Below, one piece after another: positions 55,762 through 64,000 of a stretch of DNA of 64,000 nucleotides (position 1 is the first letter of the stretch; each line of letters begins with the position of its first letter). The stretch spans positions 28,246 to 92,245 of the forward strand of contig ML976756.1 of the NCBI GenBank assembly GCA_010015655.1. The letters are read 5' to 3'. Origin of the DNA: Bimuria novae-zelandiae CBS 107.79. Lineage: Eukaryota > Ascomycota > Dothideomycetes > Pleosporales > Didymosphaeriaceae. Both the position numbers and the translations under genes were made by a program. The notes beneath the pieces were generated by a model. That model was not told the origin of the DNA, made no database searches, and saw nothing but the letters and a program-made list of their open reading frames with translations.

Positions 55762-56135
55762 AGCCACGTCGTATCTCTACCTTGCAATGTCTTCATCGAT
55801 GCCTTCATCAACGATGCCTTCTACGCCCAGGCGGCGCTCAAAGCACCCAGACCTCACGCGCGATGAACGTATCCAGTGCCTTACCCTCCGCTCTATTGGC
55901 TGGACGTATGAGGCAATTGCGCGCCATCTTGGAGTAACGCAACGCCAGGTCCAAACCGCGTCCTCGACTGACCACCCTACCCCAAAAAAGCGTAAAGGGC
56001 GTGGTCCGCTTCTTTCAGAGACTTAGGCCAATAAGCTTAAAGTATTTATCTGCTGCTCTCGTACGAACCGACTAATGTCCTACCTCCACCTCGCTACTGG
56101 CCCTTTTGCACACTAGGGTGTGAGCGAATACGCTA

Positions 56136-56172
56136 TCCCCCGCATGGCCAACATCGCCCTGGCACGGGCCAC
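56136..56172 (+). repeat. Left 37-bp TIR of the inner DNA element
   Basis: Matches the reverse complement of 59103-59139 base for base. The TIRs escaped visible RIP change. Confidence 0.88.
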
Positions 56173-56811
56173 CATTTGAGGGCCAATCGGATGAATTGCT
56201 CCGACCCGGCAGAACACCAAGAATTATGCCTCTATAGGGTAACTTCGCATAGATTTTGCATCTCTAAGGGCTTTAAGATAGGTTTATATAATAGTTAAGC
56301 TTACTTTTATATCTATTAACCTAATTATTTAATGCTGGCGGAGGTGCTCTGCCTAGCACTTAGCATTAACTTCTAGCCTATATAAAGGCAGCCGGCAAAG
56401 CGTATAGCTATAATAAGTATACAATAGGCGTTAAGAGCTATAAGATAACTTTATATTACCTGTAACTTATGCTAGAGGTATCTAGGATTAGAGCTTTTTA
56501 TTAGTTATACGTCTAGCTATTGCGTAATTAACACAGCTTTTGCCCTCCGCAAATAGCTTTATAGATATATATAAGCTGCCGAAGTTGCCCTCTCCGCTAG
56601 CAAGTACGTCGTCAGGTCGCTCACGCTTATTTAAGCCTTAAGTAGGGCGGCCACCTCGCTTAAAGAGCTATTTAATAAGCTTGTATAGGAACTTCTTATG
56701 GCCAGAGCGTTTGGCTGAGTCGCGAGAGGAGTATAAGGAGAGTCTATAGCAATTATTAAGCGTTAGATCTAGCAGAAAGTACTAGAGCAGGCGCTAGGTA
56801 CGCTAGCAGAC

Positions 56812-57259
56812 TGTTAGGATCCGAGCGACCTACAAATGTCAAGGACCAACGATGGGCAACCGCGGGGTAACCATCGGTGGGACTGCACTACCGAGATCAC
56901 GTGACCTACCATCCCGCCAAAAGGAACCATCCTGCCAAGGACAGGATGGCAGCGACATCCCGGATGGCAACACTATCCCGCCAAGGGCCGGATGGTAAAG
57001 GATGCAGGATGGCAGAAAAGGGCATGTATATAGGAACGCGAGAATGAGCTCTTATACTCGTGTTCAACCTGTTTATCAATCTATCGTTTGGATTTGACTC
57101 AGGCTCTCGTCGATTTAATTGTGACTCCTACGCCCTCTCGATACCGACAACCCCATTGACCAGCTCAAGCGGTCAATACTCCTTCCTTGCCTAACAAGTA
57201 CTCCTGCCCGAGAACCAACCCTAACTACTTACGGACTAGCTACCCGTAGGGACTTAACA
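56812..57259 (+). repeat. Gypsy solo LTR (448 bp), TSD CAGAC
   Basis: Starts TGTTAGGATCC and ends GGGACTTAACA, flanked exactly by CAGAC (56807-56811 and 57260-57264). TGTATATAGGAACG near 57026-57039 looks like the TATA box. The last ~220 bp are related to the R-U5 part of the Gypsy LTRs at 1387 and 13291, but the first ~210 bp are different (GGATGGCA/CCATCC-rich). It is almost free of RIP damage. Confidence 0.93.
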
Positions 57260-58026
57260 CAGACCTGCTAAATAAAGTAGTAGCTTTTTATTTAGTTAAA
57301 GTAATTAACCTCGCTCTTATAGTAATTATAGTTGTTTATTATCTAAGGGATACTTAGTAACTTAAGAGGCTTGCTGCTAAAGGCTTTCTCAAAGAGTTTC
57401 TTATTATTTAGAGCTATTTTAGAGCGTTGGCGGAGCTTTATAATAACCTAAGTTGCTTGTGGCGACTATCGTCAGCGGAGCATTAGTATGGTGTTAAGGG
57501 CAAAGTACTCACGCTTAGCAACAGTACTGGCAAAAAGAACGACCTAGTTGTCTCTCCAAGCTACCTAAAGCACCTGCCAACTCTGCAAGAGCGCCTAATA
57601 AGTATCTCCCCACTCTAGCTTGCGCGTATGGTGTGTTTTAAGTTTTATTAGGTTACTATTAAAGCGCTCCTTTAAGAGCTTTACCCGCGTATAAGTACTA
57701 ATAGCTAGCGCCTCTACCTATAATTCTACCTCTACTATTACCTTAAAAATCTCCTCCGTTGTTATCTTTATTATGCGGACTGTCCTAGCGCAGCCTACGC
57801 CTTTAGATCTAAAATATTTAAGTATAGGGATAGTGTTAAAGAGATTATCGTCCCACACAATATAGAGATTTAGTAGAAAGAGGCGCTAGCCAGCAGCGTT
57901 TACAGCGAGTACAAGAGTAATAGGAACTAACTCTATAGGAGTAAAAGCTAGCGCGTTAGCAGGTAAGTTAAGTAAGTTAATAAGCCCTCGCCCTCTAGCA
58001 TAAAATAACTAGTTTAGAATTACTCT

Positions 58027-58278
58027 TGTCAGATTAAAGGGTGTTTTTGATGAGATGGAAAAGTAATTGATTCTTCTTCTTCATGTGTCTTTACAAGAAT
58101 GTAAGGCTCTTTTATCCTTACGTCTCACGTTAAGACGCTAATCTATTTCCGTTGAGTAAGGAGAGTCGCCCTTTGTCCCGCCCGGAATCGTGCGGATGAA
58201 CCGGACTGCTGGCAAAGTCTCTTTGTGTAGGGTTGCGCCAGCTACCTTCGTGTGTGCAAGGGGCCATGTAATCAGACA
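58027..58278 (-). repeat. Copia solo LTR (252 bp), TSD ACTCT
   Basis: It is the reverse complement of the Copia LTR at 10994-11245 with few differences, flanked exactly by ACTCT (58022-58026 and 58279-58283). It is less mutated than either LTR of the full element. Confidence 0.95.
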
Positions 58279-59102
58279 ACTCTATTGTTAGCTAAGCACT
58301 AAATCTTAAAGCCTTTAGGCGCAGGCTTTATTTTTATTATTATAACCTTGCTTACGCGGCCTGTAAATCTCGTAATTACCTTATTAACGTAAAGGTGTAT
58401 GCTAAGCGCCTAGTACTTAAAGCTACGCTTACGGAGCGTCTCTAAGAGATCCTATATTTAGCTAAAGGGAGACTTAAAGCTCTAGTTAACCTCTATATAG
58501 TATAAGTAGCGATTAAGCTGCTACCATCTCTCCTTTAACATGTAGCGATTAATCTTATGCCGAGGCGCTGTCCCATGAAGCTTTTGCTAGTATTTAACAA
58601 GCGAGGGCTCCTGGTAGACGCCTATATAAACGACAACGGCGAAGTACGTATACAGCTCGCTTAGAGAGGTAGGTTTCTATTAATAGCGGTTAGGCGTTGA
58701 GGGCGCGTTAGCCTAAAGCTTTTTAGCATGCTAATTCGTATAGTATGCAATCTAATTAACGACGCCTGCATTAAAAAATAAGTTAAATAAAGTAATAGGA
58801 GAGTTAAAATCTATATAGTTAGGTAAGAGAGCGCGTCTAAAAGTATGTAGATTATTAATTTTAAGCGGTTGCTATAAGGGTGGTGGCTAAGTAGGCAAAT
58901 TAGGCAAATCTCCTGCCTTTAGGCTGTACTTTGTATATTTTATAAAGTCGGCATCGTTGCTCAATGGCGCTGTACGATTAGGCATAGTTATATATATAAA
59001 AGCTTTTAAAAAAGGCGTGTTTTAGCTGGCAAACAAAAATTGCCTACATGACGACAAACATTTAGTGTTTTGATGTATTTGCATCTAATTGGCTAATAAG
59101 AT

Positions 59103-59139
59103 GTGGCCCGTGCCAGGGCGATGTTGGCCATGCGGGGGA
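59103..59139 (-). repeat. Right 37-bp TIR of the inner DNA element
   Basis: Pairs with 56136-56172; TA follows at 59140-59141. Confidence 0.88.
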
Positions 59140-59872
59140 TACGATACGCACTTCAAAAACGAGGATATAAATAATATGTTGCACGAGCAAAGCCCCCCCT
59201 TAGTGAACAAAATAAGGCAATTCAGCTTCAATGGGCTCTTAAACATGTGAATTGGACTCAGGAGCAATAGATAGGGATACTCTAGACGGACGAAACGTGA
59301 GTAATAGGAGGCCGACATCAAAAGTAGTAGGTTACTCGCCGTCTAGGTGAGGAGCTAGACCCAACGTGTGTTATTAATAAGATTTAGAAGCGTCGCGGGT
59401 GGATGTTCTGGGGCTATTTTAACAGCGGAGAAAAGGGCTCTTGTCTTTTCTAGGAAAAGGAATAAGGGACTATTAATCAGGAGACATACTGTCAGCGTAT
59501 CGTTCCGCTTATCCATGGATGGATACGTACGAATCCGGGGCTTCAGCTAATGCAGGATGGGGCGCCTGGCCATTCAGCTGGAGATACGCTTCGGGAGCTA
59601 GCGGAGCGAGGGATCTATCCTATCTTCTAGCCAGCGTACTCTCCTGATCTCAATCCAATTAAAACAATCTGGAACTGGATGAAGGACTATATTAAGGAGA
59701 AGTACGGAGATGTACAGCTTTTATACAATAGACTCTAGGGTGCTATTCGTGAGGCATCGGACGCGATTACTAGGGAATAGCTCCTAAAGCTAATTAACTT
59801 TATAAGGCAGCATTATTAAGATGTAATTAACGCTTAGGGTGGATATACAAAGTGGTAACATTAAATAATGAC

Positions 59873-59953
59873 TGTTTTTTATCATCTCTATCTAGTTAGC
59901 GTTGTGACCCCTGCTTAGCGCGGCACTAACAATATTTTTGCCGGATACCACAG
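59873..59953 (-). repeat. Right 81-bp TIR of the mariner element
   Basis: Pairs with 55681-55761. Confidence 0.9.
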
Positions 59954-60850
59954 CAATCACTCGCAGCCACCGTCGGAATGTGATAATACTAGACTGTAAA
60001 TGAAAAAGAAGCGCTAAGACTAATGGGGTTGTGCATTGTCTTAGCGTTTTTCAACCCTACAAATAGAGCGGAGGTCGGCCGTCGGCGACAAATATCGATA
60101 AAACCACCAAATTACCTCAGCTTGTGCAAATTCAACGTACTAAGCAAATAAAAGGGGTTTTGCTTTACGCCGTGAATGATGACTTATCTTATACCTTCGG
60201 TAATCCGGTTAACGCTTTCTGCTGCCTAACAAGGCGCACCTACAACTCTGTTCGCTCTTAGAAGGTATAAAGTGTCAAAATGATGCCAGAGGGTTTCGTA
60301 TACATGAAATCCGAAAACCGTTGCTACCTGTTCTTGTGTAGTTGTTGCCTGGGGTGGGTCGCTTCTTGCGAAGATAAGCTTTTGCCACGCCTTAACTACG
60401 CCGCAGGACATTGAACATGCAATCACGACGTAAACGCCTGGACATGGAACAAAACGCCGCCAGGTACTGTTATCAATTGTGTGCTACTTGTTCTGTTCCC
60501 GACCCATCAGTACGTCGGACCCATCAACGGGCGGCTAGCACAGGTTAACTCAATCAGGCACGTATAGTATAACGACGAAGCCCCCAGTGAACAGAACGCA
60601 AAGTAGAAACGCGATATCAATATCTATCAATTCAGCTGATCGACATCAAGCCCTTGGGCAAGCGTCTCGCTGGCTAGCTACAATGTTACTCCTATGGCTA
60701 TCCCTATAGCTCTACTCAGATGCTGTTTTAACCATGTTTTTGCAGCAAAAACATCGCAGAACTACAACACCCTATCGCAGGCTGGGCGCCATAATGTTCA
60801 CCCTGCGTTATTACAGAGATTGATGAATTGGTACAATGCCGGCAGGGCAC
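59954..60850. other. Intergenic 3' flank of the ornithine aminotransferase gene
   Basis: Moderately AT-rich without repeated RIP-type stops. No gene or RNA is recognised. A short inverted repeat (GCGCTAAGAC/GTCTTAGCG) lies at about 60012-60050. Confidence 0.45.
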
Positions 60851-62379
60851 TCAGTTGTCGACGCCAACATGCACATTCTTCTCACCAGGGGGCAGGACCT
60901 CTTCTTCCCGCTTGCCTTTGAGATTTGGTAGTTCCTCCATCGCGTCCTTGATGATTGCAAGGGCGGAGTCGATCTCCTTCTCCGTAATAACGAGTGGCGG
61001 AGCCAGACGAATGATGTTCTGGTGAGTGGGTTTGGCCTGTCCTCCAGCGTCAGTACCCTGTACACTCTGCACATGTGCAATCTTAAGGGCTCTTCCTACC
61101 AGTAGTCCCTTCTCTTTGAAGAGCATGCACAGATCCCACGCACTATGGCCATTTGTCCTCTGCTCGTCGATGACGATGGCGTTGAGCAGGCCCTTGCCAC
61201 GAATCGTGGCGATCATGGGGTTGTTGATGTTTTTCAATCCCTCGCGAAAGCGCTTGCCTAACGTCTCAGCGCGTTCCACCATGTTCTCTTCCTGAACGAG
61301 TTCGAGCGCTCGTATCGCAATAGCGGAGCCCAGAGGGTTCCCGCCATAGGTAGAGCCGTGAGTACCGGGCTCAATCGTGAGCATAACGTCCTTTGAACCC
61401 AGAACGCACGAGACAGGATACATGCCACCTGAGATGGCCTTGCCGAGCAGCACAAGATCCGGCTTAATGCCACTCCACTCATGGCATAGCATCTTGCCTG
61501 TTCGCGCAATCCCGGTCTGTATCTCATCGCAGATCAACAAGACATTGTGTTTCTCGCAAAGAGCTTTGACTTCTCGCAGGTAGCTGTCGTCCGGTACTAC
61601 AATGCCAGCCTCTCCTTGAATTGGCTCCACGAGGAACGCGGCCGTATTCTTGCCATGGGCCTCAAGGACATCGCGCACGTCGTCGACGTTGTTGTATCTA
61701 ATCAACTTGTTTGTTGAAGGGTTGATGCTTCCGATGTTGGGGAGATACGGGCCATAGTTGTCTCGTGACTCGGCATCGTTGGACATGGATATCGCGGCAA
61801 ACGTTCGTCCATGGAAGTTCTCGGCCACAGAGAACACCAGTGCCTCATTCTGAGGGATCCCCTTGACCTTGTAGCCCCACTTGCGCGCAATCTTCACGGC
61901 GGTTTCCACAGCCTCGGCTCCTGTGTTCATGGGCAGAACCATGTCGAAGCCAAAGGTCTGGGTAACGAATTCGGCGAAGCGTGGGAAGACATCGTTGTAG
62001 AAGGCGCGGCTGCTGAGCGTCAGCCTTGAGGCCTGTTCCGTCAGGGCCTTGACCAGCTCAGGGTGGCAATGGCCCTGGTTCACGGCGCTGTATGCCGACA
62101 GGAAGTCCAGGTAGTGCTTGCCCTCGGGGTCCCACACAGAGCAGCCGCTTGCACGCGAGAAGACTATCCGTGTCAGTGGATTAGGGTCAGAGGAGCATCG
62201 TACGTACCGATTGGGAGTGGGTGGTAGTTGTGCGCCGCAAACTTGGCCTCGGCACCGATGGCGGCGTGCGACGACTCGGCGTGGTATTTAGCATGGTCCG
62301 GTGCGCCTGTAGGATAGAAAGTGCGCGCAGTAGGCTTCAGCGTGGTCGCGGCCTCGCTCTGGATTGCGCCTGGGGCCAT
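60851..62379 (-). CDS. car2: Ornithine aminotransferase
   Basis: Exons 62208-62379 and 60851-62163; 494 residues; one 44-bp intron. A PLP-dependent class III aminotransferase, it converts ornithine and 2-oxoglutarate to glutamate semialdehyde and glutamate in arginine breakdown and proline supply; in fungi it is cytosolic. The cofactor Lys lies in Leu-Leu-Gly-Lys-Ala-Ile-Ser-Gly-Gly. PLP phosphate and ring contacts lie in Asn-Thr-Gly-Ala-Glu-Ala-Val-Glu-Thr and [17 protein letters not shown] is conserved. The N-terminus has no clear mitochondrial presequence. Relative to the ~440-residue family there is an inserted loop ([10 protein letters not shown]) and a charged C-terminal extension, both seen in filamentous fungi. 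The start Met-Ala-Pro-Gly at 62379 was chosen as the first ATG. Confidence 0.95.
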
Positions 62380-63379
62380 GGTCAATTGCTTGCCCTGGGG
62401 GTGCGGGTGGGTGCAATGCGGGGTGGTGGGGTGGAGGAATGGTCTTTGTGATGAGGGGGGAAAAAGCTGCTGACCGACTGAGTGACATCTGCTGAAAGAA
62501 GCCAGGTCTTTTTAATTCAACTGTGGACCGCTGGAAGCCTATACCTGTACTTAGGGTACAGCTTCGTGTAGAGATGCCATTAGGGTTCGCGCGACGCGGC
62601 TCAGCGCGGCCAACGGAAGACGAATGTCAAGCGGAGTTTGGTCACGTAATTGTGAGTGCATTGATTGGACTGCTCGCGCCGTCGCCTTCGGATGTTCTCT
62701 TCCAGGCAAGGGGGTGAGGAAGAATATTGTGGAGGCAGCGATGACGGACGTCGGTTTGAGAGGGCAGTATCAGTCGGCAAAGGTTGTGAGAGCCGACAAG
62801 CAAAATCTCCTATTCTTGCCTCCGCGGCGGCCTGCCTATTGCTTACATCCACTTACGAGGTACATGTGCATGTCTGTTTGGCAGTTGCATCATCTGCCAA
62901 ACTCGTTGATGCTCATGCATGTACGACCGATCATTGCGCTCTCTCCCACCGCTCGAAAGCAGAGAGAAACCGCACCCAAGATCCGTCGCGTCTTGTTCTC
63001 CACGACACAGACGGTTTTCGTTCTCATGGAAACCTCACACTGCCCGTAGGGAGCGGGTGTCTCGAACCGAAAATGCTTTTAAGTGCGTGTGATAAATTTG
63101 CGTTGTTCATGGAGCGGACTCGAGGCGCGCGCAGCAGATTTTATCGTTGCGGGCGGCGGCGCTCGGAGTTTCTGTTTCCCCGGGCACATGGGCCAGCAGG
63201 CGCGACCCCGCCACAGCTGCATGGAGTCATGGTGCTTTTTCGCTCTGCGTGTGCGCTCATCCCAAAATACACATACATCCACCACCCATTCACTGCTGCT
63301 TTCGCCAATCTGACCGGCACATTTTCTCTTTCCTACCCTCCGCTCCCCATCCCGAAACACCTTTGTCCCCGCCGCAATC
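62380..63379. promoter_or_regulatory. Divergent intergenic region between the OAT gene and eIF2-gamma
   Basis: 1.0 kb between divergent starts. A pyrimidine-rich run (63330-63370) lies just before the eIF2-gamma ATG, like other housekeeping promoters. The 260-codon plus-strand frame at 62665-63447 overlaps the eIF2-gamma start in another frame and has no family features. Confidence 0.5.
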
Positions 63380-64000
63380 ATGGATTCCGAGTCCGAGCAC
63401 GACCACCGCGACGACGAGAGCGTGTCCGAAGCCGAAGAGGTGGATGAGACCAAGCCCAAGTCTTCCCTTAAGAAGCCACGGGATGCCCTTCCGCCCGTCG
63501 AGCGCCCAGAGCTCCCCGAGCAGCCCGACCCAGAGACTGTCGACTTCTCGACGCTGAACCCACTGTCGCCCGAGATCATCTCCCGCCAGGCCACAATCAA
63601 CATTGGCACAATCGGCCACGTCGCTCACGGCAAGAGTACTGTGGTCAAGGCTATCTCGGGCGTACAGACGGTCCGCTTCAAGAATGAACTCGAGCGCAAC
63701 ATCACCATCAAGCTCGGCTATGCCAACGCGAAGATCTACCAGTGCGACAATCCCGAGTGCCCGCGCCCAACATGCTACCGGTCGTACAAGAGCGAGAAGG
63801 AGGTAGATCCTCCGTGTGAGCGGGATGGCTGTGGCGGCAAATACCGGCTGAAGCGCCATGTATCCTTCGTGGACTGTCCTGGCCACGACATTCTCATGAG
63901 TACTATGTTGTCTGGAGCCGCAGTCATGGATGCGGCCCTGCTCCTCATCGCCGGCAACGAGACGTGCCCGCAACCGCAGACCAGCGAGCATCTTGCTGCT
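63380..64000 (+). CDS. GCD11: Translation initiation factor eIF2 subunit gamma, 5' part (cut by window end)
   Basis: Open for 207 codons from Met-Asp-Ser-Glu-Ser-Glu at 63380 to the window edge with no intron so far. It is the GTP-binding subunit of eIF2, which carries initiator Met-tRNA to the 40S subunit. G1 is Gly-His-Val-Ala-His-Gly-Lys-Ser-Thr (about 78-86), G3 Asp-Cys-Pro-Gly-His (about 168-172). Between them is the eIF2-gamma zinc ribbon with four Cys in Cys-Asp-Asn-Pro-Glu-Cys ... Cys-Glu-Arg-Asp-Gly-Cys. The acidic N-terminal extension is typical of fungi. The 3' end lies outside the window. Confidence 0.96.
   Translation, partial: MDSESEHDHRDDESVSEAEEVDETKPKSSLKKPRDALPPVERPELPEQPDPETVDFSTLNPLSPEIISRQATINIGTIGHVAHGKSTVVKAISGVQTVRFKNELERNITIKLGYANAKIYQCDNPECPRPTCYRSYKSEKEVDPPCERDGCGGKYRLKRHVSFVDCPGHDILMSTMLSGAAVMDAALLLIAGNETCPQPQTSEHLAA

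Larger units (their letters stand above)
56136..59139. mobile_element. Unclassified TIR DNA transposon, TA target site, nested in mariner
   Basis: Perfect 37-bp inverted repeats (56136-56172 and 59103-59139, starting TCCCCCGCATGGCC) are flanked by TA (56134-56135 and 59140-59141). Taking out the element restores the mariner reading frame exactly. It is about 2.3 kb without the two solo LTRs inside. The interior is AT-rich and RIP-saturated; I could not recognise a transposase on either strand. Plus-strand coding traces occur around 57840-57990 and 58300-58740. The superfamily is unknown; the TA duplication suggests Tc1/mariner/pogo. Confidence 0.85.
55787..59870 (+). pseudogene. Tc1/mariner transposase, interrupted and RIP-mutated
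   Basis: The 5' part (55787-56135) is open for 80 codons and encodes the helix-turn-helix start (Leu-Thr-Arg-Asp-Glu-Arg-Ile-Gln-Cys-Leu and Gly-Trp-Thr-Tyr-Glu-Ala-Ile-Ala-Arg-His-Leu-Gly-Val). TAG/TAA stops then break it, including a Trp-to-stop change. The 3' part resumes at 59140 (Tyr-Ala-Leu-Gln-Lys-Arg-Gly-Tyr). It carries Trp-Thr-Asp-Glu-Thr (first Asp), Gln-Asp-Gly-Ala-Pro-Gly-His (second Asp) and Ser-Pro-Asp-Leu-Asn-Pro-Ile-Lys, where the family has catalytic Glu in place of Lys (GAA to AAA). It is dead by insertion, stops and loss of the third catalytic residue. Confidence 0.88.
55681..59953 (+). mobile_element. Tc1/mariner-type DNA transposon split by a nested TIR element
   Basis: Inverted repeats of 81 bp (55681-55761 and 59873-59953) appear identical. 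They start CTGTGGTATCCGG. TA precedes the left end (55679-55680) but CA follows the right, so the TA target duplication is imperfect. Removing the insert at 56136-59139 and one TA joins the two transposase halves in frame and leaves an element of about 1.27 kb, encoding about 355 residues. Confidence 0.9.

Noticed and set aside
62665..63447. 260-codon plus-strand frame before eIF2-gamma
   Set aside because: Runs into the eIF2-gamma start in another frame, with no family features; promoter and leader DNA.

Overview
The window is nuclear DNA of a filamentous ascomycete (Pezizomycotina; Dothideomycetes is my best guess from the gene families, but this is not proven). The evidence is spliceosomal genes with short introns (about 44-250 bp, GT-AG with CTAAC-like branch sites), compact housekeeping genes, an intron-bearing tRNA-Trp, and two AT-rich transposon islands whose copies differ almost only by C-to-T/G-to-A transitions and are full of TAA/TAG stops, the signature of repeat-induced point mutation (RIP).

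Layout. (1) 1-17019 is a transposon island. A complete minus-strand Gypsy LTR element (1387-13714, TSD ATGGC) contains a complete plus-strand Copia element (5858-11245, TSD CCTAC) and a small GC-rich solo LTR (2061-2236, TSD CTAGC). Next to it lies a lightly mutated PIF/Harbinger element with convergent Myb/SANT-like and DDE transposase genes and an assembly gap in a 12-bp minisatellite. (2) A tRNA-Trp(CCA) at 17152-17242 marks the island edge. (3) 18256-55080 is a gene-dense euchromatic block: a Net1/Dnt1-type nucleolar protein, a SERCA Ca2+-ATPase, a soluble hybrid histidine kinase, eIF3b, a BAR-PH-ArfGAP protein (Csx2 type), the F1 assembly chaperone ATP11, an F-box-like protein with two C-terminal PCNA-binding-type motifs, a 3-beta-HSD-family reductase, RRP9, RPT4, a NAT9-like acetyltransferase, a WD40-cyclophilin (PPWD1/Cyp15), a small tail-anchored protein and a Yor1-like ABCC transporter. 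(4) 55681-59953 is a second nested island: a Tc1/mariner element with 81-bp terminal inverted repeats, split by an unclassified 3-kb TIR element (TA target site), which holds a Gypsy solo LTR (TSD CAGAC) and a Copia solo LTR (TSD ACTCT). (5) 60851-64000 has ornithine aminotransferase and the 5' part of eIF2-gamma, cut by the window edge.

The host genes do not form a biosynthetic cluster. They are mostly single-copy housekeeping functions (translation initiation, rRNA processing, proteasome, calcium, mitochondrial ATP synthase assembly, arginine catabolism), with compact divergent promoters at 35004-35335, 42357-42694 and 44802-44988. The most unusual protein is the F-box-like gene at 36909-38088. 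The two islands share Copia and Gypsy LTR families, so insertion order can be read: old RIP-damaged hosts carry younger, nearly intact solo LTRs.

All exon coordinates were derived by hand from splice motifs and reading frame. For every intron-containing gene listed, the exon lengths sum to a multiple of three (checked for all multi-exon models).
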